Positions 9,282-16,148 of a stretch of DNA of 64,000 bases are shown in pieces. Origin of the DNA: Massilia sp. Root335 (GTDB taxonomy: Bacteria > Pseudomonadota > Gammaproteobacteria > Burkholderiales > Burkholderiaceae_D); NCBI RefSeq assembly GCF_001425685.1, contig NZ_LMCY01000011.1:133435-197434 (forward strand), in the 5' to 3' direction. Below the pieces are notes generated by a model. It did no database searches, was not told the DNA's origin, and worked only from the letters and a program-made list of their open reading frames with translations. The first letter of the stretch is position 1; every line of letters starts with the position of its first letter. The position numbers were made by a program, and so were the translations under genes.

Positions 9282-11060
9282 TCAGTTGCTGCTGGCGACG
9301 AGCCGCCGCGCGTCGACCGGATAACGCTGGCGGATGGCGCCCGCGATGCCGGCCGCGTCGAGCCCGGCGGCCCCGAGCAGGGCCGCCGGGTCGCCGTGCT
9401 CGATGAACAGGTCGGGCAGGCCCAGCATCAGCAGCGGCCGGTGGATGCCGGCCGCTGCCAGCGTCTCCGCCACGGCCGCCCCGGCGCCGCCCATGACGGC
9501 GCCCTCTTCCACCGTCACGAGCCGCGCATGATCGCGCGCCAGCGCCGCCACGAGTTCCGCGTCGAGCGGTTTCACGAAGCGCATGTTCGCCACCGTCGCC
9601 CCCAGTTCCGCGCCCGCTTCCAGGCTCGGCGCCAGCATCGGCCCGAACGCGAGGATGGCGATGCCGGCCCCGTGCCGGCGCACCTCGCCGCGGCCGAACG
9701 GCAGCGCGTCGAGGTCGGGCGCAGGGATCGCGCCGGGGCCGGGCCCGCGCGGATAGCGCACGGCGGCCGGTCCCGGATGGCGGTAGGCGGTGGTGAGCAT
9801 GCGCCGGCACTCGGCTTCGTCGGACGCCGCCATCAACACCATGTTCGGCACGCAGCGCAGGTAGGCGATGTCGTAGTTGCCCGCATGCGTGGCGCCGTCC
9901 GCCCCGACGAGGCCGGCGCGGTCGAGCGCGAACGTCACGTCCAGGTTTTGCCGCGCCACGTCGTGGATCAACTGGTCATAGGCACGCTGCAGGAATGTCG
10001 AATAGATCGCGACGACCGGCTTCATGCCTTCGACGGCGAGGCCGCCCGCGAACGTCAGCGCGTGCTGCTCGGCGATGCCCACGTCCACGTAGCGGTCGGG
10101 GAAGCGCTCGGCGAAGCGCACGAGCCCGGAGCCTTCGCGCATGGCGGGCGTGATGCCGACCAGGCGGACGTCGTGCGCCGCCATGTCGCACAGCCAGTCG
10201 CCGAAGACGTCCGTGTAGGCGGGCCGCCCGCGCACGGTGTCGGGCAGGCCGCGGGCCGGATCGAAGCGCCCCGTGCCGTGGTACAGCGTGGGCGCCGCTT
10301 CCGCCGGCGCATACCCCTTGCCCTTGCGCGTGACGACGTGCAGCACCTGCGGGCCCGTGCGGCGCCGGGCCGCGTCGAGCGCGGGCACCAGCGCGTCGAG
10401 GTCGTGGCCGTCGACGGGCCCCGCGTAGGCACAGCCCAGCGCATCGAACAGCGACGCGCCCGGTCCGATGCGGCCGGCCGCGAGGTCGGCGAGATGGCGG
10501 CTCAGTGCACCGACGGCCGGCGAAATGGACATGCCGTTGTCGTTGAGGACGACGAGCAGGCGCAGGCCGGGACCGGCGCCGGCGTTGTTCAGGGCTTCGA
10601 ACGCGATGCCGGCGGAGAGCGCCCCGTCGCCGCAGACGGCCACCGCGTGGCGGCCGTCGCCCTGCAGCAGCGCGGCCCGCGCCATGCCGAGCGCGGCGGA
10701 GATGGCCGTCGACGAATGCGCCGTGCCGAACGTGTCGTGCACGCTCTCGCAGCGGCGCGGAAAGCCGGACAGGCCGCCCGCCTGGCGCAAGGTGTGCATC
10801 TGCGCGCGGCGCCCCGTCAGCACCTTGTGGCCATAGCTCTGGTGGCCGACGTCCCACACGATGCGGTCGCGCGGCGTGTCGAACACGTAGTGCAGCGCGA
10901 TCGTCAGTTCCACCGTTCCCAGGTTCGACGCGAGATGGCCGCCCGTGCGCGCCACCGTGTCGAGCAGGAAGCGGCGCAGCTGCTGCGCCAGCGGCTGCAG
11001 GTGCGCGCGGGGCAGCGCGCGCAATGCGGCCGGATCGTCGATTGCCTCGAGCAGGTCCAT
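9282..11060 (-). CDS. dxs: 1-deoxy-D-xylulose-5-phosphate synthase
   Basis: This thiamine-diphosphate enzyme condenses pyruvate and glyceraldehyde 3-phosphate, the first step of the MEP isoprenoid route. The 592 residues are slightly short of the about 620 usual for housekeeping Dxs. Visible motifs are [14 protein letters not shown] near the N-terminus, the cofactor pair GDGA (about residue 140) and NDNGMSI (about 173), and the catalytic [12 protein letters not shown] segment near 330. The ATG at 11060 has GGAGG five bases ahead, better than the ATG 12 bases upstream, which overlaps that site. As first gene of the hopanoid operon it probably supplies extra precursor; whether another dxs exists elsewhere cannot be seen. 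Confidence 0.93.
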   Translation of the reverse strand: MDLLEAIDDPAALRALPRAHLQPLAQQLRRFLLDTVARTGGHLASNLGTVELTIALHYVFDTPRDRIVWDVGHQSYGHKVLTGRRAQMHTLRQAGGLSGFPRRCESVHDTFGTAHSSTAISAALGMARAALLQGDGRHAVAVCGDGALSAGIAFEALNNAGAGPGLRLLVVLNDNGMSISPAVGALSRHLADLAAGRIGPGASLFDALGCAYAGPVDGHDLDALVPALDAARRRTGPQVLHVVTRKGKGYAPAEAAPTLYHGTGRFDPARGLPDTVRGRPAYTDVFGDWLCDMAAHDVRLVGITPAMREGSGLVRFAERFPDRYVDVGIAEQHALTFAGGLAVEGMKPVVAIYSTFLQRAYDQLIHDVARQNLDVTFALDRAGLVGADGATHAGNYDIAYLRCVPNMVLMAASDEAECRRMLTTAYRHPGPAAVRYPRGPGPGAIPAPDLDALPFGRGEVRRHGAGIAILAFGPMLAPSLEAGAELGATVANMRFVKPLDAELVAALARDHARLVTVEEGAVMGGAGAAVAETLAAAGIHRPLLMLGLPDLFIEHGDPAALLGAAGLDAAGIAGAIRQRYPVDARRLVASSN

Positions 11061-11101
11061 GCGGTCCTCCATGCGGCGTGCGAAGGCACCGCAGGCGAAC
11101 C

Positions 11102-11107
11102 ATTCTA
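11102..11107 (-). promoter_or_regulatory. Candidate -10 box for the dxs-hpnD-shc-hpnG operon
   Basis: TAGAAT on the minus strand lies 42 bases before the dxs start. The corresponding -35 at 17 bp (CTGAAC) matches the sigma-70 consensus at only three positions. The surrounding about 160 bp between dxs and the LysR gene holds no other feature I recognise. Confidence 0.35.
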
Positions 11108-11218
11108 GAACATCCGGGCCATCCGTTCAGGCATGCGATTCAACCGTGCGCCACCCTCTGCGGAGACATGGTAAGCACGAAAAAGCCACGCAGAAATCAA
11201 GCCACGCCGGCACCGCCG

Positions 11219-12109
11219 TCACCCGTTGTGGCGGATCGCATCCAGCACAACGGCCAGCGCGCGCGACGCATGCCGCCGGCTCGGGTAATACGCATGCAGG
11301 CCGGGAAACTTGGGGCACCAGTCGGCCATCACGCTCACCAGCCGTCCCGCGCGCACATGCGCCAACGCCATGTCCTCGGTGACGAACGCGATGCCGCAGC
11401 CGGCGAGGGCCGCGCCGACCATCTGGTAGACGCCGTTGAAGATGAACTGGCCGCGCACGCGCGTTTCGACGTCCGCGCCGTCATGGCGCAGCTCCCACGC
11501 GTACAGGCCGCCGCCGGCGAGGCGCAGCCGGATGCAGTCGTGCTTCATGAGGTCCTGCGCGCACCTGGGCACCGGACGGTGCGCGAAATACGCGGGCGCG
11601 GCGACGATCATCGTCTGCGTGTCGGGCGTCAGCCTCACGGCGATCATGTCCTTCTCGACCTGGTCGCCCCAGCGCACGCCGATGTCGAAGCGTTCGGCGG
11701 CCACGTCCACCATGCGGTATTCGGCGCTGATCTCGACCTGGATGTCCGGGTATCGCGGCAGCACGGCGGCCAGCCGCGGCCACAGGACGTTGTCGATCAC
11801 GTGGTCCGTGGCCGTGATGCGCACGGTGCCGGACGGCGTGTCGCCCAGTTCGCTGACGGCGGCGATCTCGGCGTCGATCTCTTCCAGCCGCGGCCCCACG
11901 TTCTGCAACAGGCGCTCGCCGGCCTCGGTGGGCGACACGCTCCGGGTGGTGCGCGTCAGCAGGCGTACGCCGAGCCGGCTTTCCAGCGCGCGGATCGTGT
12001 GGCTGAGCGCCGACTGCGTCATGCCGAGCTTGGCGGCCGCGCGCGTGAAGCTGCGCTCGCGCGCGACGGCGAGGAAGACGAGGATGTCGCTGAGGTTATC
12101 GCGTGCCAT
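11219..12109 (-). CDS. LysR-family transcriptional regulator
   Basis: This 296-residue protein has a winged helix-turn-helix at about residues 1-62 (FLAVARERSFTRAAAKLGMT then SALSHTIRALESRLGVRLL) followed by an effector-binding domain of the type seen in regulators of dehydrogenase and efflux genes. It is unusual in lying downstream of, and co-directional with, the genes it probably controls: it starts 9 bp after the MFS stop, so it is the last gene of an alcohol dehydrogenase > MFS > LysR operon and may regulate its own transcription. A paired TTATGAA-N5-TTCAT site upstream of that operon and upstream of the cupin gene is a candidate binding site. The inducer is unknown. Confidence 0.9.
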   Translation of the reverse strand: MARDNLSDILVFLAVARERSFTRAAAKLGMTQSALSHTIRALESRLGVRLLTRTTRSVSPTEAGERLLQNVGPRLEEIDAEIAAVSELGDTPSGTVRITATDHVIDNVLWPRLAAVLPRYPDIQVEISAEYRMVDVAAERFDIGVRWGDQVEKDMIAVRLTPDTQTMIVAAPAYFAHRPVPRCAQDLMKHDCIRLRLAGGGLYAWELRHDGADVETRVRGQFIFNGVYQMVGAALAGCGIAFVTEDMALAHVRAGRLVSVMADWCPKFPGLHAYYPSRRHASRALAVVLDAIRHNG

Positions 12110-12118
12110 CCCCTGATT

Positions 12119-13312
12119 CTAAGCCCGCGCGGCCTTGCCGGCCAGCACCGCGGCGACGACGAGCAGCAGCGCGCCCAGCCCGAACGTGGCGCGGTAGCCC
12201 CAGGCATCGAACAAGACCCCGCCCAGGGTCGCGCCGAGGCCGATCGCCAGCTGGACGACGGCCACGATCAGGCCGCCGCCCGCCTCGGCGTCCTGCGGCA
12301 GCGTGCGCGCGAGCCAGGTCCACCACCCGACGGGGGCCGCCGTCCCGACGAGGCCCCACGCGGCCAGCAGCACGGCGACGACGGGCGCCGAGCCGCCCCA
12401 CGCGACGAGCGCGACGGCCAGCACGGCCATCGCCAGCGGGATGACGACCAGCGTGCGGTACAGGTGCTTGTCGAGGAACGCCCCGATGGCCGTCGTGCCG
12501 ACGAAGCCGGCCACGCCGATCGCCAGCAGCATGCCCGTCAATGTGTTCACGCTCACGTGGGTGACCGTTTCGAGGAATGGCCGCAGGTACGTGAACAGCG
12601 CGAACTGGCCCATGAAGAACACGCTGACGGCCGCCATGCCGTACGCGACGGCGGGCCGCTTCAGCAGCGCGAACACGTTGCCGGACCGCGCCCCCGGCGC
12701 GGCGGCCAGCGGCGGCAGGCTGACGAACTTCCAGGCGAATGCCAGCGCCGCGACGGGCACGACGCAGAAAAACGCGCCGCGCCAGCCGACCAGCGCGCCG
12801 AGGAAGCTGCCGGCGGGCGCCGCGACGACGGTCGCCAGCGCATTGCCGCCGTTGACGATCGCCAGCGCGCGCGGCACGAGGTGATCCGGCACGAGCCGCA
12901 TCGCGGTCGCCGCCGACATCGACCAGAACCCGCCGATCGCGACGCCGATGAACGCCCGCCCCACCATGAACACGGTGTAGTTCGGCGCGAACGCGGCGAT
13001 CGTGCCCGACACGATCATCGTCAGGCACAGGCCCAGCAGCAGGATCTTGCGGTCGAGCCGGCCGGCCAGCCGCGCGATCGCGAGGCTGGTCACGAGCGCG
13101 AACGCGCCCGAGACGGCGATGGCCTGCCCCGCCTGTCCCTCGCTGATGTGCAGGTCGGCGGCGATCGGCGTGAGCAGGCTGACGGGCATGAACTCGGACG
13201 CGACCAGCGCGAACGCGGCGAGCGCCAGCGCGAACACGGCGCCCCAGGCCGCGGGCGCGGCGGGCACATGCGGCGCCGCGCCGGCGTCGATCGATGACAC
13301 TTGTGGCTGCAT
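12119..13312 (-). CDS. MFS transporter, DHA1/AraJ-like
   Basis: This 397-residue protein has about twelve hydrophobic segments and a signature of the sugar/drug-efflux DHA1 branch: FMPVSLLTPIAADLHISEGQ in helix 1 and the loop 2-3 region ARLAGRLDRKILLLG. The family exports small molecules by proton antiport; the substrate here cannot be told. The start at 13312 is 3 bp after the dehydrogenase stop and the next gene (LysR) follows 9 bp after its stop, so the three are one transcription unit. A pairing with a zinc alcohol dehydrogenase suggests handling or expelling a reactive aldehyde or alcohol (inference). Confidence 0.88.
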   Translation of the reverse strand: MQPQVSSIDAGAAPHVPAAPAAWGAVFALALAAFALVASEFMPVSLLTPIAADLHISEGQAGQAIAVSGAFALVTSLAIARLAGRLDRKILLLGLCLTMIVSGTIAAFAPNYTVFMVGRAFIGVAIGGFWSMSAATAMRLVPDHLVPRALAIVNGGNALATVVAAPAGSFLGALVGWRGAFFCVVPVAALAFAWKFVSLPPLAAAPGARSGNVFALLKRPAVAYGMAAVSVFFMGQFALFTYLRPFLETVTHVSVNTLTGMLLAIGVAGFVGTTAIGAFLDKHLYRTLVVIPLAMAVLAVALVAWGGSAPVVAVLLAAWGLVGTAAPVGWWTWLARTLPQDAEAGGGLIVAVVQLAIGLGATLGGVLFDAWGYRATFGLGALLLVVAAVLAGKAARA

Positions 13313-13315
13313 GAA

Positions 13316-14365
13316 TCAGGCCGCCAGCGTGGCGTTGTCGATCACGAAGCGGTACTTGACGTCGCCCGCCAGCATGCGCTCGTACGCGGCGTTGATCCCG
13401 TCGGCCCGGATCAGCTCGATGTCCGCGACGATGCCGTGCGCCGCGCAGAAATCGAGCATCTCCTGGGTTTCCGGAATGCCGCCGATCATCGAGCCGGCCA
13501 GCGCGCGGCGCTTCATGATCAGGTCGAACACCTGCGGCGACGGGTGCGGTGTGGCCGGCGCGCCGACCAGCACCAGCGTGCCGTCGCGCTTCAGCAGGGT
13601 GAGATAGGCGTCGAGGTCGTGCGGGGCGGCGACCGTGTCGACGATCAGGTCCAGGCTGCGCGCCCGCGCGGCCAGCGCGGCGGCGTCGCGCGACACGACG
13701 ACCTCGTGTGCACCGAGCGCCTCGGCGTCGCGGCGCTTCGATTCGGAGGTCGTGAAGGCGACGACGTGGGCGCCCATGGCACGCGCCAGCTTGATGCCCA
13801 TGTGGCCCAGGCCGCCGATGCCGACGATGCCGACCGTCTTGCCCGGACCCGCGTGCCAGTGGCGCAGCGGCGAATACGTCGTGATGCCGGCGCACAGCAG
13901 CGGCGCGACGGCCGCCAGCTGGTGTTCCGGATGGCGCACCCGCAGCACGTAGCGCTCGTGCACGACGATGCGTTCGGCGTAGCCGCCCAGCGTATGGCCC
14001 GGCGCGTCGCCGGTGGCGCCGTTGTAGGTGCCGACCATGGCGTCGCAATAGTTTTCGAGGCCGGCCTCGCAATCGGCGCAGTGCCGGCAGCTGTCGACCA
14101 TGCAGCCGACGCCGACGAGGTCGCCGGTCCGGAAGCCCGTCACGTGCGCGCCGACGGCGGACACGCGGCCGACGATCTCATGGCCCGGCACGCACGGATA
14201 CAGGGTGCCGGCCCATTCGGCCTTCACCGTGTGCAGGTCGGAGTGGCACACGCCGCAATAGGCGATCTCGATCTGGACGTCGTGCGGGCCCGGCGCGCGG
14301 CGGGCGATGGTCAGGGATTCGAGCGGCTTGTCGGCGGCATGTGCGCCATAGGCTTTGACGGTCAT
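13316..14365 (-). CDS. Zinc-dependent NAD(P)+ alcohol dehydrogenase, YahK/cinnamyl-alcohol type
   Basis: This 349-residue medium-chain dehydrogenase has the catalytic zinc ligands in YCGVCHSDLH and GHE, a structural zinc cluster CRHCADCEAGLENYC, and a Rossmann motif GIGGLGHMG in the second half. It belongs to the YahK/CAD branch that reduces a broad range of aldehydes with NADPH. The start has an AAAGGA ribosome site 9 bases ahead. It is the first gene of the operon with an MFS transporter and a LysR regulator; a palindromic operator lies 96-112 bases upstream of its start. Physiological substrate unknown; the cofactor preference is from the family. Confidence 0.9.
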   Translation of the reverse strand: MTVKAYGAHAADKPLESLTIARRAPGPHDVQIEIAYCGVCHSDLHTVKAEWAGTLYPCVPGHEIVGRVSAVGAHVTGFRTGDLVGVGCMVDSCRHCADCEAGLENYCDAMVGTYNGATGDAPGHTLGGYAERIVVHERYVLRVRHPEHQLAAVAPLLCAGITTYSPLRHWHAGPGKTVGIVGIGGLGHMGIKLARAMGAHVVAFTTSESKRRDAEALGAHEVVVSRDAAALAARARSLDLIVDTVAAPHDLDAYLTLLKRDGTLVLVGAPATPHPSPQVFDLIMKRRALAGSMIGGIPETQEMLDFCAAHGIVADIELIRADGINAAYERMLAGDVKYRFVIDNATLAA

Positions 14366-14411
14366 GGGTGCGATCCTTTCGTGACGTTGGTCGTTGCATC
14401 GATGGTCGACG

Positions 14412-14417
14412 ATGGTA
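14412..14417 (-). promoter_or_regulatory. Candidate -10 box of the dehydrogenase-MFS-LysR operon
   Basis: TACCAT on the minus strand matches TATAAT at four of six positions. A start about 7 bases on would fall near 14405, placing the centre of the upstream TTATGAA palindrome (14470) close to -65, the classical LysR recognition position. No good -35 is present, as expected for an activator-dependent promoter. Confidence 0.35.
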
Positions 14418-14460
14418 ACGGCAAACGCCGGGCGGATAACCCGGTCGGGATTGCTTGACC

Positions 14461-14477
14461 TTATGAATGCCGTTCAT
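14461..14477. promoter_or_regulatory. LysR-type operator half-site pair (copy 1)
   Basis: TTATGAA-TGCCG-TTCAT forms an inverted repeat (ATGAA/TTCAT, 5-base spacer) with the T-N11-A spacing character of LysR boxes. It lies upstream of the alcohol dehydrogenase operon. A second copy with the same TTATGAA and TTCAT arms is at 16132-16148 upstream of the cupin. The match between two separate upstream regions is what makes this more than a chance palindrome. Confidence 0.55.
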
Positions 14478-14518
14478 GTATCGGCGGTGGAATCATGCCC
14501 GCCGCGTCATGAAACGGG

Positions 14519-15115
14519 TCAGCGGCGGCGTGGCGGCGCCGGCAGCAGGACCAGCATGGCCTTGAGGGCGTACAGGACGAGCAGCGCACCGACCATGTCC
14601 CCGACGGCCATGACCGTGAAGCCCTGCGCCAGGTTGACGGGGTCGCCGTGGAGCCAGAACCACAGATGGTGCATCAGCGGACTGGCGACGCCGAACAGCG
14701 GCACGAGCAGCAGCAGCCGGCGCGACGTCAGGTTCGAGAGCGACGCCTGCATGCCCAGCACGCGCAGCGCGAACAGGTACACGAGGTAAGGGGCCAGGGC
14801 CGAGCTGATGCCGCCGGCCAGCGAGCGCACGGGGTCGTCCGGGTACAGGTGGAAGAAGCACTCGCACCACGACCCGACCAGCACGCCGATGGCGCCGGGC
14901 AGGCCCAGCAGCAGCGGACACAGCAGCCGCGCGCCCGCCGGCAGATAGAGCCAGCCGACGCCGCGGACGAATTCGACGTGCGGGAACACCCAGTCCTGCA
15001 AGCGCGCCAGCGCCACGTAGAACACGGCCGATCCGATCACGCCGGCACACGCGATCCCGGCCCGTTCGGCCACGCCCTGCACGACATCGTTGCGTGGAGC
15101 AGTTGGGATAGGCAT
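14519..15115 (-). CDS. Small polytopic membrane protein of unknown function
   Basis: This 198-residue protein has about five or six hydrophobic segments (near residues 22-42, 56-82, 100-122, 132-150 and 165-192) and a basic C-terminal tail ending RRR. I do not recognise a named family. The loop after helix 2 is SWCECFFHLYPDDP and a HHLWFWLHGDP loop follows helix 4; these His, Trp and acidic residues face one side and could form a small ligand site, but this is guesswork. It is divergent from the MarR-like gene at 15172, with about 56 bp between the two starts, so they may share regulation. The overall look recalls membrane-embedded sensory domains without an attached output domain. Confidence 0.7.
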   Translation of the reverse strand: MPIPTAPRNDVVQGVAERAGIACAGVIGSAVFYVALARLQDWVFPHVEFVRGVGWLYLPAGARLLCPLLLGLPGAIGVLVGSWCECFFHLYPDDPVRSLAGGISSALAPYLVYLFALRVLGMQASLSNLTSRRLLLLVPLFGVASPLMHHLWFWLHGDPVNLAQGFTVMAVGDMVGALLVLYALKAMLVLLPAPPRRR

Positions 15116-15136
15116 GGCGGGATCGTCGACGATGGA

Positions 15137-15165
15137 TGGAGTTCGGTGGGCACTCGCATTATAAT
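15137..15165 (+). promoter_or_regulatory. Perfect -10 promoter placed for a leaderless transcript
   Basis: TATAAT occupies 15160-15165 and the ATG of the MarR-like gene is at 15172, only 6 bases after the box. Transcription would therefore start at or within a base of the ATG, giving a leaderless mRNA. The -35 candidate TGGAGT at 15137-15142 (17-bp spacing) is weak. There is no ribosome-binding sequence ahead of the ATG, which fits. Confidence 0.6.
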
Positions 15166-15171
15166 CTGCGC

Positions 15172-15531
15172 ATGAGCAAATCTACCCGGCCCGCCGACAT
15201 CTATCTGCGCTTTCTGCAACTTGCCGAAGCCTTGCGCGGGCTGCCGTCCCTGCCTTCCCTCGATCCGCTGGAAGAACGCATCCTCGGCACCGTCGCGCGC
15301 GCCATGCAGAACGGCCAGCGGCTGTGCGTGCGCGACATGATGGCCAAGAAGGAGCTCGGCGCGCCCGCGACCGTGCACAGCCGCCTGACGTCGATGCGCG
15401 AGAAGGGCTGGATCATGTTGACGGACACCGAGGACACGCGGCGCAAGCAGGTCACGCTCACGCAGGCCGCGCTGGCCCACTTCGACAAGCTGTCGAAGTG
15501 CATGGTCAAGGCCGTGGAAAAGACGGGCTGA
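15172..15531 (+). CDS. MarR-like winged-helix regulator
   Basis: This 119-residue protein has a helical N-terminus, a winged helix-turn-helix at about residues 35-100 (VRDMMAKKELGAPATVHSRL as the recognition region, then MLTDTEDTRRKQVTLTQAA as the wing) and a short C-terminal helix. The fold matches MarR/transcription-repressor proteins of the kind that regulate their own operon. An ATG 36 bases upstream (15136) is in frame, but the perfect TATAAT at 15160-15165 lies inside that extension, so 15172 is the better start. Its neighbour on the other strand is the unknown membrane protein; a target is not evident. Confidence 0.75.
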   Translation: MSKSTRPADIYLRFLQLAEALRGLPSLPSLDPLEERILGTVARAMQNGQRLCVRDMMAKKELGAPATVHSRLTSMREKGWIMLTDTEDTRRKQVTLTQAALAHFDKLSKCMVKAVEKTG

Positions 15532-15554
15532 GGGCAAGAATACCGCCCGGCCTC

Positions 15555-15626
15555 CCGTCGTCCCCGCGCAGGCCTGACCCAGGCCACTGGGCATCCCGTC
15601 GTTCCCGCCTGCGCGGGAACAACGTG
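15555..15626. repeat. REP-like palindromic repeat between convergent genes
   Basis: Two related CCCGTCGT-(T)CCCGC units flank a short central segment. The second folds as GTTCCCGC (15601-15608), loop CTGC, GCGGGAAC (15613-15620), a perfect 8-bp stem. The element lies between the ends of the MarR-like gene and the cupin gene, the usual place for such dispersed palindromes, where it may also act as a bidirectional terminator. No T-run follows the stem. Confidence 0.6.
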
Positions 15627-15658
15627 GGTGGGCGTTGCGGCCAAATCCGCGCGCAACC

Positions 15659-16057
15659 TCACTGGCCCAGGTAATCCTCGTCGCCGACCTTGTCCATCCA
15701 CACGACGTTCACACCGTCCAGCGCTTCCTGGATGGCGATGTGGGTCATGGCGGTCGTCGCCGTCGCGCCGTGCCAGTGCTTGTGGCCGGGCGGGCACCAG
15801 ATGACGTCGCCGGCACGGATCTCCACTTTCGGCCCGCCCTCGCACCGCGTCCAGCCGCAGCCGGCCGTCACGACGAGCGTCTGGCCGAGCGGATGCGTAT
15901 GCCAGGCCGAGCGCGCGCCCGGTTCGAACGTCACGCTCGCCACCGACACGCGCGCCGGCGCGGGCGGCGCGTTCAGCGGATCGATGCGGACTGTGCCAGT
16001 GAAATATTGCTCCGGGCCTTTGATCGACGGCTGGGAGCCGGGGCGCTTGAGTTCCAT
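15659..16057 (-). CDS. Small cupin-domain protein
   Basis: This 132-residue protein is a single conserved beta-barrel cupin. Metal ligands are visible as H53, H55 and Q59 in WHTHPLGQ and H96 in the second motif PPGHKHWHG. Such proteins act as small dioxygenases, isomerases or ligand sensors; this subgroup commonly accompanies aldo/keto reductase and dehydrogenase genes under LysR control. The start at 16057 has an AAAGGA site; the frame is open further upstream but would run across the candidate promoter. It shares an operator with the dehydrogenase operon 2 kb away (copy 2 at 16132-16148). Substrate unknown. Confidence 0.82.
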   Translation of the reverse strand: MELKRPGSQPSIKGPEQYFTGTVRIDPLNAPPAPARVSVASVTFEPGARSAWHTHPLGQTLVVTAGCGWTRCEGGPKVEIRAGDVIWCPPGHKHWHGATATTAMTHIAIQEALDGVNVVWMDKVGDEDYLGQ

Positions 16058-16081
16058 GGGAGTCCTTTCGGTAAAGGACCC

Positions 16082-16087
16082 AATATA
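16082..16087 (-). promoter_or_regulatory. Candidate -10 box of the cupin gene
   Basis: TATATT on the minus strand, 5 of 6 to consensus, lies 25 bases before the cupin start. A transcription start near 16075 puts the TTATGAA palindrome centre (16140) at about -65. The -35 hexamer is poor, consistent with activator dependence. Confidence 0.4.
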
Positions 16088-16131
16088 ACGGTCGCTCGCC
16101 CGGCCGAATACCCCGCGGTCGTTCAATGACG

Positions 16132-16148
16132 TTATGAAGCGTGTTCAT
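16132..16148. promoter_or_regulatory. LysR-type operator half-site pair (copy 2)
   Basis: TTATGAA-GCGTG-TTCAT repeats the arms and the 5-base spacing of the site at 14461-14477. It lies 75-91 bases upstream of the cupin start and its last base overlaps the pilY1 stop codon, so the site sits at the very end of the pilin operon. Confidence 0.55.

Noticed and set aside
8382..11108. A long plus-strand frame opposite hpnD and dxs
   Set aside because: Antisense shadow; the minus strand carries recognisable prenyl synthase and Dxs motifs throughout.
14455..14483. Plus-strand promoter TTGACC-17-GTATCG near the first LysR operator
   Set aside because: The -10 is poor and it would transcribe antisense through the membrane protein gene; the palindrome explains the region better.
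15555..15626. Palindromic element considered as a tRNA or small RNA gene
   Set aside because: Only short REP-type stems; no cloverleaf, no anticodon arm and no TTCGA loop.
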